This document shows, in pieces, positions 15,839 to 24,878 of a stretch of 64,000 nt of DNA. Within the stretch, counting starts at the first letter, position 1, and each line of letters opens with the position of its first letter. The notes under the pieces are model-generated. The model searched no databases. It was not told the origin of the DNA and saw only the letters and a program-made list of their open reading frames with translations. The stretch lies in assembly GCA_001013295.1 (NCBI GenBank), contig LAZY01000020.1, positions 1-64,000 on the forward strand, written 5' to 3'. Position numbers and translations under genes: made by a program. This stretch comes from Chryseobacterium indologenes. GTDB taxonomy: Bacteria > Bacteroidota > Bacteroidia > Flavobacteriales > Weeksellaceae.

Positions 15839-18800
15839 CTTTCTTCTTATTTTCAAGTTTTGCAAAGAATATATACAGTCCCGGAATGACTACCAATCCG
15901 AAGATGGTTCCAAGCAGCATCCCCCCTGCCGCAGCAGTACCAATGGAGCGGTTTCCTATCGCACCTGCTCCTGATGCAATACACAGAGGGATAAGCCCAG
16001 CAACGAAAGCAAAAGAGGTCATCAGGATAGGACGAAGACGTTGCCTCGCTCCTTCAATAGCTGCAGGAATAATATCAAAGCCTTGTTTATTTCGGGCTAC
16101 GGCAAATTCTACAATCAGAATTGCATTTTTAGCCAAAAGTCCGATCAACATGACTAAGGCAACCTGTGCATAGATATTGTTATCTAATCCGGCTGCTACC
16201 AAAGCAATGTAGGAACCAAAGATTCCTGTAGGTAAACTTAAAAGTACCGGCATCGGAAGAAGGAAACTTTCGTATTGTGCAGCTAATAAAAGGTATACGA
16301 ACAACAGACAGATCAGGAAGATATAAACAGTTTGGTTCCCAGATAAAATCTCTTCTCTTGTCATTCCGGACCATTCGATGTCAAAACCTCTTGGAAGGTT
16401 TTCTTTGGCCACACGCTCTACTGCTGCAATGGCATCTCCAGAGCTGTAGCCTTTGGCAGGCTCTCCGTTGATCATTGCCGACATGTACATATTGTATCTC
16501 GTCAATACTTCAGGACCATAAACTTTCTCGATGGTGATGAATGTTGAGAATGGTACCATTTCTCCTTTATCGTTTTTAAGATAGAGGTTCAGAATGCTCT
16601 CCGGGGTATCTCTATGCTCCGGGCTTGCCTGAACCATTACTTTGTACATCTGGCTGAAACGGATAAAATTGGTGGCATAATATGATCCCAGCATGGTCTG
16701 TAATGTTGACATTGCATTGTCTACAGAAACTCCTTTTTTAGCTGCCATATCATAATCTACATTGATCATATATTGCGGGAAAGTAGCATCAAAACTGGTA
16801 AAGTTGTTTTGCAGTTCCGGAGCGGCATTCAGCTTTTTAACAAAATCTTTGGTAATCTTATCAGTATTCTCAATCGTTCCTCCGGTTCTGTCCAGTAAAC
16901 GCAATTCAAAACCACTGGTATTTCCGAATCCGGGAACAGTAGGCGGTGCAAAGATCTCGATCTGGGCATCAGCAATACTTTTTGTTTTTTCTGACAGTTC
17001 TGCAATCAAATCATTGACTGAGATATTTCTTTCTTTCCAGTCTTTAAGGTTAATCATCGCCATTCCATAAGAAGAACCTGCAATTTCTGTCACAATGCTG
17101 TATCCGGCAAGAGTAGTTACATTTTCTACTCCTTCAATTTTCTTTGCCAATATCGTCACTTCATCCAGTACTTTTTCCGTTCTTTCTACAGTAGCCCCCT
17201 GAGGAGTGGTTACACTCACATATACCATTCCCTGGTCTTCCATCGGGATAAATCCGGTCGGAAGGAATTTGCTGGTGACAAAAGTCAATCCGATAAACAG
17301 GAACAATAAGCCAAAAGTGACTGTTGTTCTGGTGGCAAATTTTGATAGAATACCTACATAGCCATTAGTCAATCTTTCAAAGCCTGTATTGAAACTTTGG
17401 AAAGCCCTGTCAATGATGGTCTCCTTTTTATTGTGATCATGAGGTTTTAAAATAATAGCACACAATGCCGGAGTAAGCGTCAATGCATTGACTCCTGAAA
17501 TAACAATACTGATCGCCAGCGTTAATGAAAACTGTCTGTAGAACACTCCTACAGGACCATCCAGAAAGGCTACCGGAATAAATACGGCAGACATAACGAT
17601 GGTAATCGCCACTACAGCTCCTGCAATTTCTTTGGTAGCACTGATGGTGGCATCCATCGCATTCATCCCCTCTTCCATTTTTACATGGACGGCCTCCACG
17701 ACAACTATTGCATTATCCACCACAATTCCGATCGCAAGCACCAAAGCAAATAAGGTCAACAGGTTGACTGAGAAATCCAGCATATTCATAAAGGCAAAAG
17801 TTCCTATCAATGCCACAGGAACGGCCAATACAGGAATCAGGGTTGAACGCCAGTCCTGCAGGAAGATAAATACAACGATCCCCACCAGAATAAAGGCTTC
17901 AATAAGAGTTGTAAGTACCGCACTGATGGAAGCATCCAGGAATCTGGAAACATCGTAAGCCATATTATATTCCATTCCGGGAGGAAAAGAAGAGACTTTC
18001 AGTTCTTCCATTTTAGCCTTTACACTCTCGATTACTTCAGAGGCATTGGAACCCGGACGTTGTTTCATCATAATGGATGCAGAAGGTCTTCCGTCCGTTT
18101 TGGAAACCATTCCATAGTTCATTGCTCCAAACTCGACTTTGGCTATATCTTTCAGTTTCAGGATCGTTCCGTCTACATCGGATCTGATGGGAACTTCTTC
18201 ATATTGTTTAGGTTCAAAGAATTTCCCTTTATATTTAATGACATATTGAAGCTGGCTGGAGGTTTTCCCGGAAGTTTCTCCTACTTTTCCCGGAGCCGCT
18301 GAAATATTCTGCTTTTGCAGAGAAGTGATCACCTCGTCTGCTGAGATATTGTAGGCAGCCATTTTCTGTGGGTCCAGCCATACTCTCATGGAATATTCTT
18401 TCTGCCCCATGATCTCCGCACGCCCTACTCCGTCAATACGTTTTAGCTCCTGAAGAACATTGATGTCCGTAAAGTTGTAGATGAACTGCTCGTCCTGGCT
18501 TGGATCCGTACTGGTAATGTTGAGGTACATCAGCATACTGTTGACCTCTTTTTCAGTCGTCACACCGGCACGGATCACCTCTTCCGGCAATTCATCAAGG
18601 ATGGTTGTCACCCTATTCTGAACATTTACTGCCGCTACATCAGGATCTGTTCCCACTTCAAAGAAAACCTGAATCAGCGTAAGTCCGTCATTGGAAGTCA
18701 CCGTTGACATATACGTCATCCCCGGCACTCCATTGATGGCACGTTCCAGCGGAAGCGCTACCGCATTGGCAGATACTTCGGCATTCGCTCCCGTATACTT

Positions 18801-18941
18801 TGCCGTTACGGTTACGGAAGGGGGTACAATATCCGGAAACTGAGTGATCGGCATCTTCAGCAGTGCCATAATCCCCAGAAGTACAAATAATATGGAAATA
18901 ACCAACGAAAGCACCTTTCGTCTTATAAACATTTCTACCAT
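15819..18941 (-). CDS. RND multidrug efflux pump, HAE1 (AcrB-like) permease
   Basis: The 1040-residue inner-membrane proton/drug antiporter is full length for the HAE1 family. The N-terminus MVEMFIRRKVLSLVISILFV is followed by a large periplasmic loop. A block of membrane helices includes GIVVDNAIVVVEAVHVKMEE, which carries the Asp of the proton relay. A second periplasmic loop and a second helix block follow (LAAQYESFLLPMPVLLSLP, LVMLIGLLAKNAILIVEFA). AcrB-type pumps capture amphiphilic drugs and dyes from the periplasm and inner membrane. It lies between the adaptor gene (28 bp upstream) and the outer-membrane gene (overlapping). Substrates cannot be predicted. Confidence 0.96.
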   Translation of the reverse strand: MVEMFIRRKVLSLVISILFVLLGIMALLKMPITQFPDIVPPSVTVTAKYTGANAEVSANAVALPLERAINGVPGMTYMSTVTSNDGLTLIQVFFEVGTDPDVAAVNVQNRVTTILDELPEEVIRAGVTTEKEVNSMLMYLNITSTDPSQDEQFIYNFTDINVLQELKRIDGVGRAEIMGQKEYSMRVWLDPQKMAAYNISADEVITSLQKQNISAAPGKVGETSGKTSSQLQYVIKYKGKFFEPKQYEEVPIRSDVDGTILKLKDIAKVEFGAMNYGMVSKTDGRPSASIMMKQRPGSNASEVIESVKAKMEELKVSSFPPGMEYNMAYDVSRFLDASISAVLTTLIEAFILVGIVVFIFLQDWRSTLIPVLAVPVALIGTFAFMNMLDFSVNLLTLFALVLAIGIVVDNAIVVVEAVHVKMEEGMNAMDATISATKEIAGAVVAITIVMSAVFIPVAFLDGPVGVFYRQFSLTLAISIVISGVNALTLTPALCAIILKPHDHNKKETIIDRAFQSFNTGFERLTNGYVGILSKFATRTTVTFGLLFLFIGLTFVTSKFLPTGFIPMEDQGMVYVSVTTPQGATVERTEKVLDEVTILAKKIEGVENVTTLAGYSIVTEIAGSSYGMAMINLKDWKERNISVNDLIAELSEKTKSIADAQIEIFAPPTVPGFGNTSGFELRLLDRTGGTIENTDKITKDFVKKLNAAPELQNNFTSFDATFPQYMINVDYDMAAKKGVSVDNAMSTLQTMLGSYYATNFIRFSQMYKVMVQASPEHRDTPESILNLYLKNDKGEMVPFSTFITIEKVYGPEVLTRYNMYMSAMINGEPAKGYSSGDAIAAVERVAKENLPRGFDIEWSGMTREEILSGNQTVYIFLICLLFVYLLLAAQYESFLLPMPVLLSLPTGIFGSYIALVAAGLDNNIYAQVALVMLIGLLAKNAILIVEFAVARNKQGFDIIPAAIEGARQRLRPILMTSFAFVAGLIPLCIASGAGAIGNRSIGTAAAGGMLLGTIFGLVVIPGLYIFFAKLENKKKDEKIKS

Positions 18942-18969
18942 GGTAAATTGATTTAAAGATTATGAAAGG

Positions 18970-20058
18970 TTAATACTTCTTTTTGATTTTGATCACGTCA
19001 CCATCTTTCAAAGACTGCGTCCCTTCATAAATGATTAAATCTCCTTTTTTAAGACCGCTTTCCACCATATAGGAATCTCTCAGAGTGGCTCCGATCTTAA
19101 TATTGGTCATTTTCACTTTGTTCTGTTTATCCACTACAAAAACATAAGTCTTGTCTTGGATAGAGAATGTAGATTTTTGCGGAATAAGGATCGCATTATT
19201 CTGTTGTTCGGAAATAATAAGCTTTCCTGAGGTACCATGTTTAATCAGATGGTCCGGGTTTGGGAAAAGCGCTTTATAACGAATAGACCCTGTAGTTCTG
19301 TCAATTTCCCCTTCAGCGGTCTTTAAAGCTCCATTAAACTGATAATTGACCCCATTAGGTAGTGTCAGCTCAATCTTCTGATGATTCCCAATCTTATCAT
19401 TGGCCAGAAGCTCAAAGTATACGTTTTCCGGAATTGAGAAATAGGCATAAACCTCATTAAGCTGGGATAATGTAGTCAATAAAGTTCCGTTTTCCACCAA
19501 ACTTCCGTCTTTATGCGGAATGACATCAATTACCCCATCAAATGGAGCTGTAATCTTTGTAAAACCTATTTTCTGAAGAACTGCTCTTTTTTCTGCATCC
19601 GCAAAGGCATTTTTAGCCTGGGCTGATGATAGTTTGGCTTTTACCATTTCCAGCTCATTATTGGCAACAAACTTTTTGGCATGAAGACTCTGGATCTGTT
19701 TCAGTTCTACTTCCGCAATACGTACATCGGCCTGGGTCTGTTTCAAAGTAGCGTTGGCCTTTAAAAGTTCCATCTGCAATTCAGCATCGTTGATCTTAAA
19801 TAAAGGCTGCCCCTGATGAACAAACTGCCCTTCATTCACATAAATATGCTGTATAATTCCACCAATTCTGGAACGCATTTCTACATTCTTCTTAGCCTGA
19901 ATATCCGTTACAAACTGATTGCTTACAAGGGTATCTTTTTCTTTGATTTCCAGTATGGGAACTTCTTTCTCTTTCTGACTGTCTTTTTTCTTGTCTTTAC
20001 TGCATGACACAGCGAATAATATTGCAAAACTGCAAATTATTACGTTTTTAAAATACAT
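18970..20058 (-). CDS. RND efflux periplasmic adaptor (membrane fusion protein)
   Basis: The 362-residue adaptor connects the RND pump to the outer-membrane channel. It has a lipoprotein signal peptide (MYFKNVIICSFAILFAVSC). A biotinyl-lipoyl-like half motif follows (GGIIQHIYVNEGQFVHQGQP), then an alpha-hairpin (about 100-160, ATLKQTQADVRIAEVELKQI). The second lipoyl half is KITAPFDGVIDVIPHKDGS, and beta-barrel and membrane-proximal domains end the protein. It is the second gene of the operon, 60 bp after a small secreted protein and 28 bp before the pump gene. Confidence 0.94.
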   Translation of the reverse strand: MYFKNVIICSFAILFAVSCSKDKKKDSQKEKEVPILEIKEKDTLVSNQFVTDIQAKKNVEMRSRIGGIIQHIYVNEGQFVHQGQPLFKINDAELQMELLKANATLKQTQADVRIAEVELKQIQSLHAKKFVANNELEMVKAKLSSAQAKNAFADAEKRAVLQKIGFTKITAPFDGVIDVIPHKDGSLVENGTLLTTLSQLNEVYAYFSIPENVYFELLANDKIGNHQKIELTLPNGVNYQFNGALKTAEGEIDRTTGSIRYKALFPNPDHLIKHGTSGKLIISEQQNNAILIPQKSTFSIQDKTYVFVVDKQNKVKMTNIKIGATLRDSYMVESGLKKGDLIIYEGTQSLKDGDVIKIKKKY

Positions 20059-20118
20059 TTTTGAATGTTTAGGTTATAAAATCTTCGTTAAAGTAATTTG
20101 GTATTCAATAACTTAAAC

Positions 20119-20451
20119 CTAAAACAACTGGAGGAGATGGAGAAATGATTTGACCCCACAGATGATAGAGACCGCAATCTCAGGAAGCTTTATTTTCGGG
20201 ATTACTTTTAATATTCCTGAAAAATCTCCAACGGCGGAATCCTCTTTACGGGTAGAATATTTAACGATTTTAGAGGCTGCAGGCAATGCATGCGTGTTCA
20301 TATCTGCCTCTTCGTAAACATCCAGCAGGTGAATATTATTCACATGAGGTACATGGGGAATATCCTGCAACGAATTTTCTGCCCAATTCGAGTTGAAAAG
20401 GGTAAAAACCAGTATAATATAGAATAAGAAAAATGACCTCAGACCTGCCAT
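20119..20451 (-). CDS. Small secreted or membrane protein leading the efflux operon
   Basis: This 110-residue protein is of unknown family. The N-terminus (LRSFFLFYIILVFTLFNSNWA) is a signal peptide or single membrane anchor. The middle has a His-containing stretch DIPHVPHVNNIHLLDVYEE, and the C-terminal third is hydrophobic (KIKLPEIAVSIICGVKSFLH). It lies 60 bp before the adaptor gene and just after the predicted operon promoter, so it is probably cotranscribed with the pump. The His-rich segment could bind metal, but that is a guess. Coding status is supported by the promoter position and the signal peptide. Confidence 0.5.
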   Translation of the reverse strand: MAGLRSFFLFYIILVFTLFNSNWAENSLQDIPHVPHVNNIHLLDVYEEADMNTHALPAASKIVKYSTRKEDSAVGDFSGILKVIPKIKLPEIAVSIICGVKSFLHLLQLF

Positions 20452-20488
20452 GTCAATCAGAACACATTAGTTTTTCGTAAAAAACGAT

Positions 20489-20509
20489 AATCCCGCAAAA
20501 TTAGGGATT
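20489..20509 (-). promoter_or_regulatory. Efflux operon promoter overlapped by an inverted repeat
   Basis: On the minus strand TAATTTTG (20503-20496) is an exact -7 box. It is bracketed by AATCCC (20489-20494) and GGGATT (20504-20509), a 6-bp inverted repeat with a 9-nt spacer. This geometry suits a dimeric repressor of the TetR or MarR kind that would block the promoter of the efflux operon. No such regulator gene is in the neighbourhood. Confidence 0.5.
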
Positions 20510-20519
20510 TTTACTGGAA

Positions 20520-21050
20520 AATCCGGCCATTGAACTGTTAAAAAAACATAAACAATAAATGAATAATTCTATTAATCTGAGTTTGGATTTTCTGGATCAT
20601 GCTCAAAAGCTTTGGTAAAACAATTGAATACCGATTGATTATTCTAAATTTTATAGAAGCAAAGAATTAGTGATTCGAATACTCTATTTTAGGAGGCTAA
20701 GTAAAGCTATTTCGACGCTGATGAAGCTTTGTGACTATGCGCTCGCTTCTTCAGATCGATTGAAAATCGATACATTCTTAGCTCATTTAAAATAAAGCAT
20801 ATACAAACACGAAGCTTTGCGTGAGACCCTATCTCCACAACTGTTGATTCTAATCTGTGAAGAATAGAACATTTTTACTCTTTAGATTAGCCAAACTTTT
20901 TGCCTGGTCCACAACTTTTGAGATTGATCCGATTTCTACAGAATGATCAACAGGATGCTAAGTTTTTTCATGCACACTGTCATTCCGCAGGAATACAATC
21001 TCTAAAATTCAGAATCAGAATAAAACAATAATATCTCTGATTTATTGATG
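20520..21050. other. Intergenic region with degenerate repeats, no gene
   Basis: About 530 bp without a supportable ORF on either strand. It contains small palindromes such as ATCGATT-GAA-AATCGAT near 20755-20771. It also contains GTCATTCCGCAGGAAT near 20979, which resembles dispersed intergenic words of Chryseobacterium-like genomes. Decayed mobile or repeat DNA is the likeliest content. Confidence 0.35.
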
Positions 21051-21120
21051 GTTTTAGGTTTTGGCTGAAGCCAATTGAAATTTTGTTTTTTATTAAACAG
21101 GCTAAAGCCCGTTCCTATTG
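21051..21120. repeat. Dispersed palindromic repeat, module A, copy 1
   Basis: TTTTGGCTGAAGCC followed about 25 bp later by CAGGCTAAAGCCCG and CCTATTG. The same arrangement recurs at 39503-39567 and 63228-63297. The two GGCTnAAGCC palindromes can pair with each other. Confidence 0.75.
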
Positions 21121-21140
21121 AATGATTAAAAATTTAATAG

Positions 21141-21593
21141 CTAGAATAATTTGCTAAGGACTCTGAAACGGTAATCAAAGATGTATTCTAATTTCTTTTT
21201 TACAAATAAGTTGTGGGCCATTTCTCCCAGAAATCCCATTGGAAGTTCGTAATCAACGGTATCTCTCATTAAGACTCCATTTTCATTTGGGATAAATTCA
21301 TGGTGGTGATTCCATAATTTATAAGGTCCTTTTTTTTGAAAATCGATAAAGTTTTTTTGAAAATCTACATGTACGATCTCTGTCTGCCACTTCATTTTTA
21401 TTCCAAATAACGGAGATACGTAATAATCGATAAGCATTCCTTCATAGATCTCATCATCGGTCATTTCTGTCAATACCACAAAGCCCATGTCTTTTGGAGT
21501 AATCTCTGAGAGATTATTGGCTGAGGAAAAGAATTTCCAGGCCGTTTCTATATCACAGTTGAGTTGTTGTTCACGGAAAAGGGTATGTTTCAT
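21141..21593 (-). CDS. SRPBCC family protein
   Basis: The 150-residue protein has the START/Bet v1-like SRPBCC fold: an early CDIETAWKFFSSANNLSEIT segment typical of the helix-grip domain. A central MKWQTEIVHVDFQKNFID and a C-terminal amphipathic helix (LFVKKKLEYIFDYRFRVL) follow. Members bind hydrophobic ligands in a deep pocket, and some are cyclases. The ligand is unknown. It is the last gene of a three-gene run with 10- and 2-bp gaps, after an L,D-transpeptidase-like lipoprotein and a TIGR02117 membrane protein. That run suggests an envelope-related role. Confidence 0.85.
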   Translation of the reverse strand: MKHTLFREQQLNCDIETAWKFFSSANNLSEITPKDMGFVVLTEMTDDEIYEGMLIDYYVSPLFGIKMKWQTEIVHVDFQKNFIDFQKKGPYKLWNHHHEFIPNENGVLMRDTVDYELPMGFLGEMAHNLFVKKKLEYIFDYRFRVLSKLF

Positions 21594-21603
21594 CTTACTT
21601 CTT

Positions 21604-22254
21604 TTAATTATAAATCCACATCAAAACGGGTCTTCCTGATTTTTGAATCATCGGATCAATTTCCCTCATGGCATTATTGGAAATGGTGGGGCATCCCCAG
21701 CCTTCCGGTGAACCTTTGGGAAAGACTTCTTCGTCACTCATCTGATCCCAGGAGTGAAAGACTATAAATCTTTTCAGGGCATTGCTATTTGTTTCTTCAA
21801 GACCGTACATCAGGTATTTGATATTGATTCCCCAATCGCTGTATCCTCTTCCCTCCAGCCTGTATTTTCCCAAGGATGAAAGGTAGCTTCCGTCTTCGTT
21901 ACTGAACCCAGGATTTGACTTAGAATCATCTTTACTCCATGAATTGAGTCCACAGCCGTGGCCTACCAGATATTGTTTTGCTATGGAACCTGTTTTAAAA
22001 TTCCAGACAAAGAAACGCTTTATTCCGGAATGAAGACTCATATCGATCAAAATACAGAAATCGGTATTGAATTTCTTTGAGGTACAGAATTCTAATGCTT
22101 CCCCGGCTTTTATTTTTATTTTGGAAAGGTCTGCTTCAGGTTTCTTCTCAACGGCCACAATCGCAGGAATAGCATTGTCTCTCTGTTCTTCTTTTTTATC
22201 ATGAGTACAGGAAACAGCGAAAAGCAGGATACACAATAGAAAAGTACGGTACAT
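21604..22254 (-). CDS. Murein L,D-transpeptidase-like lipoprotein (YkuD_2 type)
   Basis: The 216-residue predicted lipoprotein (MYRTFLLCILLFAVSC) has a catalytic-domain-like body. KFNTDFCILIDMSLHSGIKR opens the domain. The C-terminal part has a His in IVFHSWDQMSDEE and the Cys motif GSPEGWGCPTIS, matching the H-x~17-GxxGC pattern of YkuD-related L,D-transpeptidases. Such enzymes cross-link or trim peptidoglycan stem peptides, or attach proteins to them. Membership in the short YkuD_2 branch is judged from motifs. It starts 2 bp after the TIGR02117 gene and is probably cotranslated with it. Confidence 0.82.
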   Translation of the reverse strand: MYRTFLLCILLFAVSCTHDKKEEQRDNAIPAIVAVEKKPEADLSKIKIKAGEALEFCTSKKFNTDFCILIDMSLHSGIKRFFVWNFKTGSIAKQYLVGHGCGLNSWSKDDSKSNPGFSNEDGSYLSSLGKYRLEGRGYSDWGINIKYLMYGLEETNSNALKRFIVFHSWDQMSDEEVFPKGSPEGWGCPTISNNAMREIDPMIQKSGRPVLMWIYN

Positions 22255-22256
22255 TC

Positions 22257-22940
22257 TTATTTATAATGCTGAAAGATTCCAAAATCTGATGGTGTCCATA
22301 GTGCGGCTTTCTGACCGGCAGCTTTTAAAGCGTTATTCGACCATGTATTGCAGGTATACATAAAGCTGTATGTGCCTTTAGCATCATAGAATGCGTCATT
22401 ATCCCCATATACGGCATTGGTAGGAATCAGCATAAAATTGCCGTTCTGATCCCTGTCGAACTTATCTTCTACATATTTCACCAGATTTTCATACTGTCCT
22501 CTGCTGATCATGATCATCTTGCAGTCTTCGCCTTCTTTCATGGTTCTGTAATAGGTACAGTGCATTGCTGAGTCGCTTAACCAAAATGCAGCTTTTACAG
22601 CGGTTGAAAATTTGAGGTCTGCCCATGTGGGAGTATCGAGATAAAAACCTTTGTCCCCCCATCCTATTCCGATATAGCTGTAATCCGTTTTCTTAGATTT
22701 TGTATCGGCAAAAGGTATTTTAAGACTCCAGTCCTGAAGATCATTTTTTACAGGCATCACAATATCGGTATGCACTCCATTGGTATAGATATAGATGGGA
22801 ATTTCTTTCTTTTGGCCATCATCTTTGGCAGAAACAGGGATATAGGGGATCAGTAATCCCAAAACAACATAAATAACCACAATTCCCAGAATGATTCCCA
22901 GAATTTTCAGAATATACAGTAATACAGATTTCACAGTCAT
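22257..22940 (-). CDS. TIGR02117 / DUF2459 family membrane-anchored protein
   Basis: The 227-residue protein has one N-terminal membrane segment (ILGIILGIVVIYVVLGLLIP). The periplasmic domain has the marks of TIGR02117 (DUF2459): IPIYIYTNGVHTDIVMPV, YIGIGWGDKGFYLDTP, and a Cys-Asn-Thr-Trp motif (YTCNTWSNNALKAAG). NGVHTD and CNTWSN are conserved and could form a His/Cys hydrolase-like site, but no activity is known to me. It is the first gene of an envelope operon with the L,D-transpeptidase-like and SRPBCC genes. Confidence 0.85.
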   Translation of the reverse strand: MTVKSVLLYILKILGIILGIVVIYVVLGLLIPYIPVSAKDDGQKKEIPIYIYTNGVHTDIVMPVKNDLQDWSLKIPFADTKSKKTDYSYIGIGWGDKGFYLDTPTWADLKFSTAVKAAFWLSDSAMHCTYYRTMKEGEDCKMIMISRGQYENLVKYVEDKFDRDQNGNFMLIPTNAVYGDNDAFYDAKGTYSFMYTCNTWSNNALKAAGQKAALWTPSDFGIFQHYK

Positions 22941-22982
22941 GTTTTTTAATAAAATTTAATCTACATTTTTATGTAAAAGTAT

Positions 22983-23012
22983 TTGTTTTAATCGAAAAAA
23001 TGGTTATATTTA
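22983..23012 (+). promoter_or_regulatory. Promoter of the 26-residue basic peptide gene
   Basis: TTG (22983-22985), preceded by T, and TATATTTA (23005-23012) are separated by 19 nt. This is close to the ideal Bacteroidetes promoter, with one mismatch at the last -7 base. The predicted start is about 15 nt before the ATG at 23033. Confidence 0.6.
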
Positions 23013-23032
23013 GTTACGAAATATTCATAAAT

Positions 23033-23113
23033 ATGCGTAAAAATACCAAGTCCCAAAAAAGATTTAAAGTAAGAGTAAAAACGGCTCCAAAAAGAATACA
23101 AAAAAAACGTTGA
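23033..23113 (+). CDS. Very small, highly basic peptide (26 aa)
   Basis: The ORF from ATG at 23033 encodes 26 residues, of which about 13 are Lys or Arg and none is acidic (it begins MRKNTKSQKRFKVRVKTAPK). A well-placed promoter precedes it and no other gene uses that promoter. Such a composition is typical of tiny ribosomal or rRNA-binding proteins such as bL36 or bTHX. Bacteroidetes ribosomes are known to carry an additional small protein named bL38. I cannot recall that sequence well enough to compare. The gene is divergent from the TIGR02117 gene. A real but usually overlooked gene is likely; the function is inference. Confidence 0.5.
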   Translation: MRKNTKSQKRFKVRVKTAPKRIQKKR

Positions 23114-23299
23114 TTTTCGGTGAGATCTGATCTCCTGAGAGTCAATTTTTCTTTTTAGGAAAGGCTTTTCAGCTCATTTACCTTTATTAATCTTTACCTC
23201 CTCAGAGTCAAAAATCTAAGGAATGGTCGATTATCAGCTTTAGTTTGGAAGTCAGAGAAATTCCAAAGAAGGGATTGTCACCATAAGTCTGGGCCAAAA

Positions 23300-24238
23300 T
23301 CAGTCTGAAGATTTCTGTAAAAATTCAATATTCCGCTTCAGACCTGCAAATTTGGTTCTTTTGACCGGTGATTTTCTGAAGATCTCAGAAAAGATTTCCT
23401 GAGTAAGGTCTTTCCATTCTCCTTTTGTAAAATTTTTCAATGCTTCATTGGGCATGAACCTGTTTTGCTGATGAGGAGCAGCAAATCTGTTCCAAGGACA
23501 TACATCCTGGCAGATGTCACAGCCAAACATCCAGTCTTCCATTTTATCTTTGAAATGATCCGGAATTTCGCTTTTCAGCTCTATGGTAGCATAAGAAATG
23601 CAGCGGCTTCCATCAATGATCTTTTCGGAAACGATGGCATCTGTGGGACAGGCATCAATACATTTTCTGCATGTTCCGCAATGATCTGTAGTTTCATGAT
23701 CAGGAATCAGCTCGAGGTTACAGATAATTTCTGCCAGAAAGTAAAAAGAACCGCTCTGTCTGGTAATAAGATTGGCATTTTTCCCCACCCATCCTATTCC
23801 TGATTTCCGGGCCCAGCTTCTTTCCAAAACAGGTGCAGAATCTACAAAGACTCTGAATCCGAATTCTCCGATCTCTTCCTGCAATTCTGCAACCATCTCA
23901 CGGAGAATTTCCTTGATCACCTCATGATAATCTTCTGCATAAGCGTATTTTGAGATTTTATAATTCTCAAGAATCGATATTTTTTCTTTGGGAAAGTAAT
24001 TGTATGACAATGAAATCACTGATTTGGAACCTTCCACCAAAAGTCTTGGGTCCAGTCTTTTATCAAAATGATTTTCCATATACTTCATTTCGCCATTGAA
24101 GTTATTCTTAAGCCATTTCTCAAGGCGCGGTGCATCCTCTTCCAGAAAATCAGCTTTGGAAATGCCACAACTCTGGAATCCAAAACTTTTTGCCTTGGAT
24201 TTGATCAGTTGGGAATATTTTTCAGCGCCTGCATTCAT
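23300..24238 (-). CDS. queG: Epoxyqueuosine reductase
   Basis: The 312-residue cobalamin- and iron-sulfur-dependent enzyme reduces epoxyqueuosine to queuosine in the wobble base of tRNAs with GUN anticodons. The family core is visible: [31 protein letters not shown] (active-site region) and two 4Fe-4S clusters, [16 protein letters not shown] and [15 protein letters not shown]. The start at 24238 is preferred over an upstream reading. A TAATTTTG -7 element at 24258-24251 lies directly before it and would fall inside the longer reading. The C-terminal HEAT-like part found in some homologues is absent, as in the short form of the enzyme. Confidence 0.95.
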   Translation of the reverse strand: MNAGAEKYSQLIKSKAKSFGFQSCGISKADFLEEDAPRLEKWLKNNFNGEMKYMENHFDKRLDPRLLVEGSKSVISLSYNYFPKEKISILENYKISKYAYAEDYHEVIKEILREMVAELQEEIGEFGFRVFVDSAPVLERSWARKSGIGWVGKNANLITRQSGSFYFLAEIICNLELIPDHETTDHCGTCRKCIDACPTDAIVSEKIIDGSRCISYATIELKSEIPDHFKDKMEDWMFGCDICQDVCPWNRFAAPHQQNRFMPNEALKNFTKGEWKDLTQEIFSEIFRKSPVKRTKFAGLKRNIEFLQKSSD

Positions 24239-24250
24239 AATTTCACCCTG

Positions 24251-24258
24251 CAAAATTA
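24251..24258 (-). promoter_or_regulatory. Putative queG promoter (-7 element)
   Basis: TAATTTTG on the minus strand, 13 bp before the ATG at 24238. It implies a very short leader and decides the queG start. Confidence 0.5.
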
Positions 24259-24550
24259 AGATTATTTTATCAATCTTCCGGTTTTCAAAAATCCGGCGTA
24301 ATATCCCCACAGATCCTGGAATTCTTAATGGTTAAAATCTTTTGAGATCTATTTTCTCTGTAAAAAATGTGCTGTTCCTCCAGTCTATCGCCTAGATAAG
24401 GTTAAAAATTTACATCTATTCCATTTCCGAGTGTCTTTATTTCCATTTCACGATGGCTTCCTTTCTGAAAAAATTATGTTTTAATTAGGATTTTTTTCAA
24501 AAAAAAAATGCGTAATTTCGTTCATAATTTAATGTTTAAAATAAGCAACT

Positions 24551-24850
24551 ATGTCTTTAATAGAAGTAATACAATCCGGAAACTATGAATTGATCGACGT
24601 TCGTGAGCCTATGGAGCTTGAAATGGACGGTAATATAGAAGGAGCTAAGAATATTCCTCTTGGTGAAGTAGAAGACAGACAAGATGAGATTCTGTCTATC
24701 GAAAAACCGGTAATCTTATTCTGCAGAAGTGGAAACAGAAGCGGAAAAGCATTGGAATATCTTACTTCTCAAGGATTGAAGGACGGTTATAACGGCGGAG
24801 GCTGGGCTGAGCTGAAAGACGTTCTTGAAGCAAATAGAGGAACTTTTTAA
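24551..24850 (+). CDS. Rhodanese-like domain protein
   Basis: The 99-residue single-domain rhodanese has an N-terminal LIDVREPMELEMDGNIEGAKN and an active-site loop with a catalytic Cys (ILFCRSGNRSGKALEYL). The six-residue loop CRSGNR fits sulfurtransferases rather than phosphatases. It has no signal peptide, so it acts in the cytoplasm. A TAATTTCG -7-like element lies at 24513-24520. The downstream HD gene starts 29 bp later, so the two may be cotranscribed. The sulfur donor and acceptor are unknown. Confidence 0.92.
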   Translation: MSLIEVIQSGNYELIDVREPMELEMDGNIEGAKNIPLGEVEDRQDEILSIEKPVILFCRSGNRSGKALEYLTSQGLKDGYNGGGWAELKDVLEANRGTF

Positions 24851-24878
24851 AAAGTTCCTTTTTTTATCCCCTTTCACC

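Noticed and set aside
17599..17958. Plus-strand frame opposite the RND pump gene
   Set aside because: It is Ser/Thr/Ile-rich antisense shadow with no start context, inside an intact pump gene.
20520..21050. Possible tRNA or small RNA gene
   Set aside because: Short palindromes occur, but no cloverleaf, T-loop consensus or promoter-terminator pair was found.
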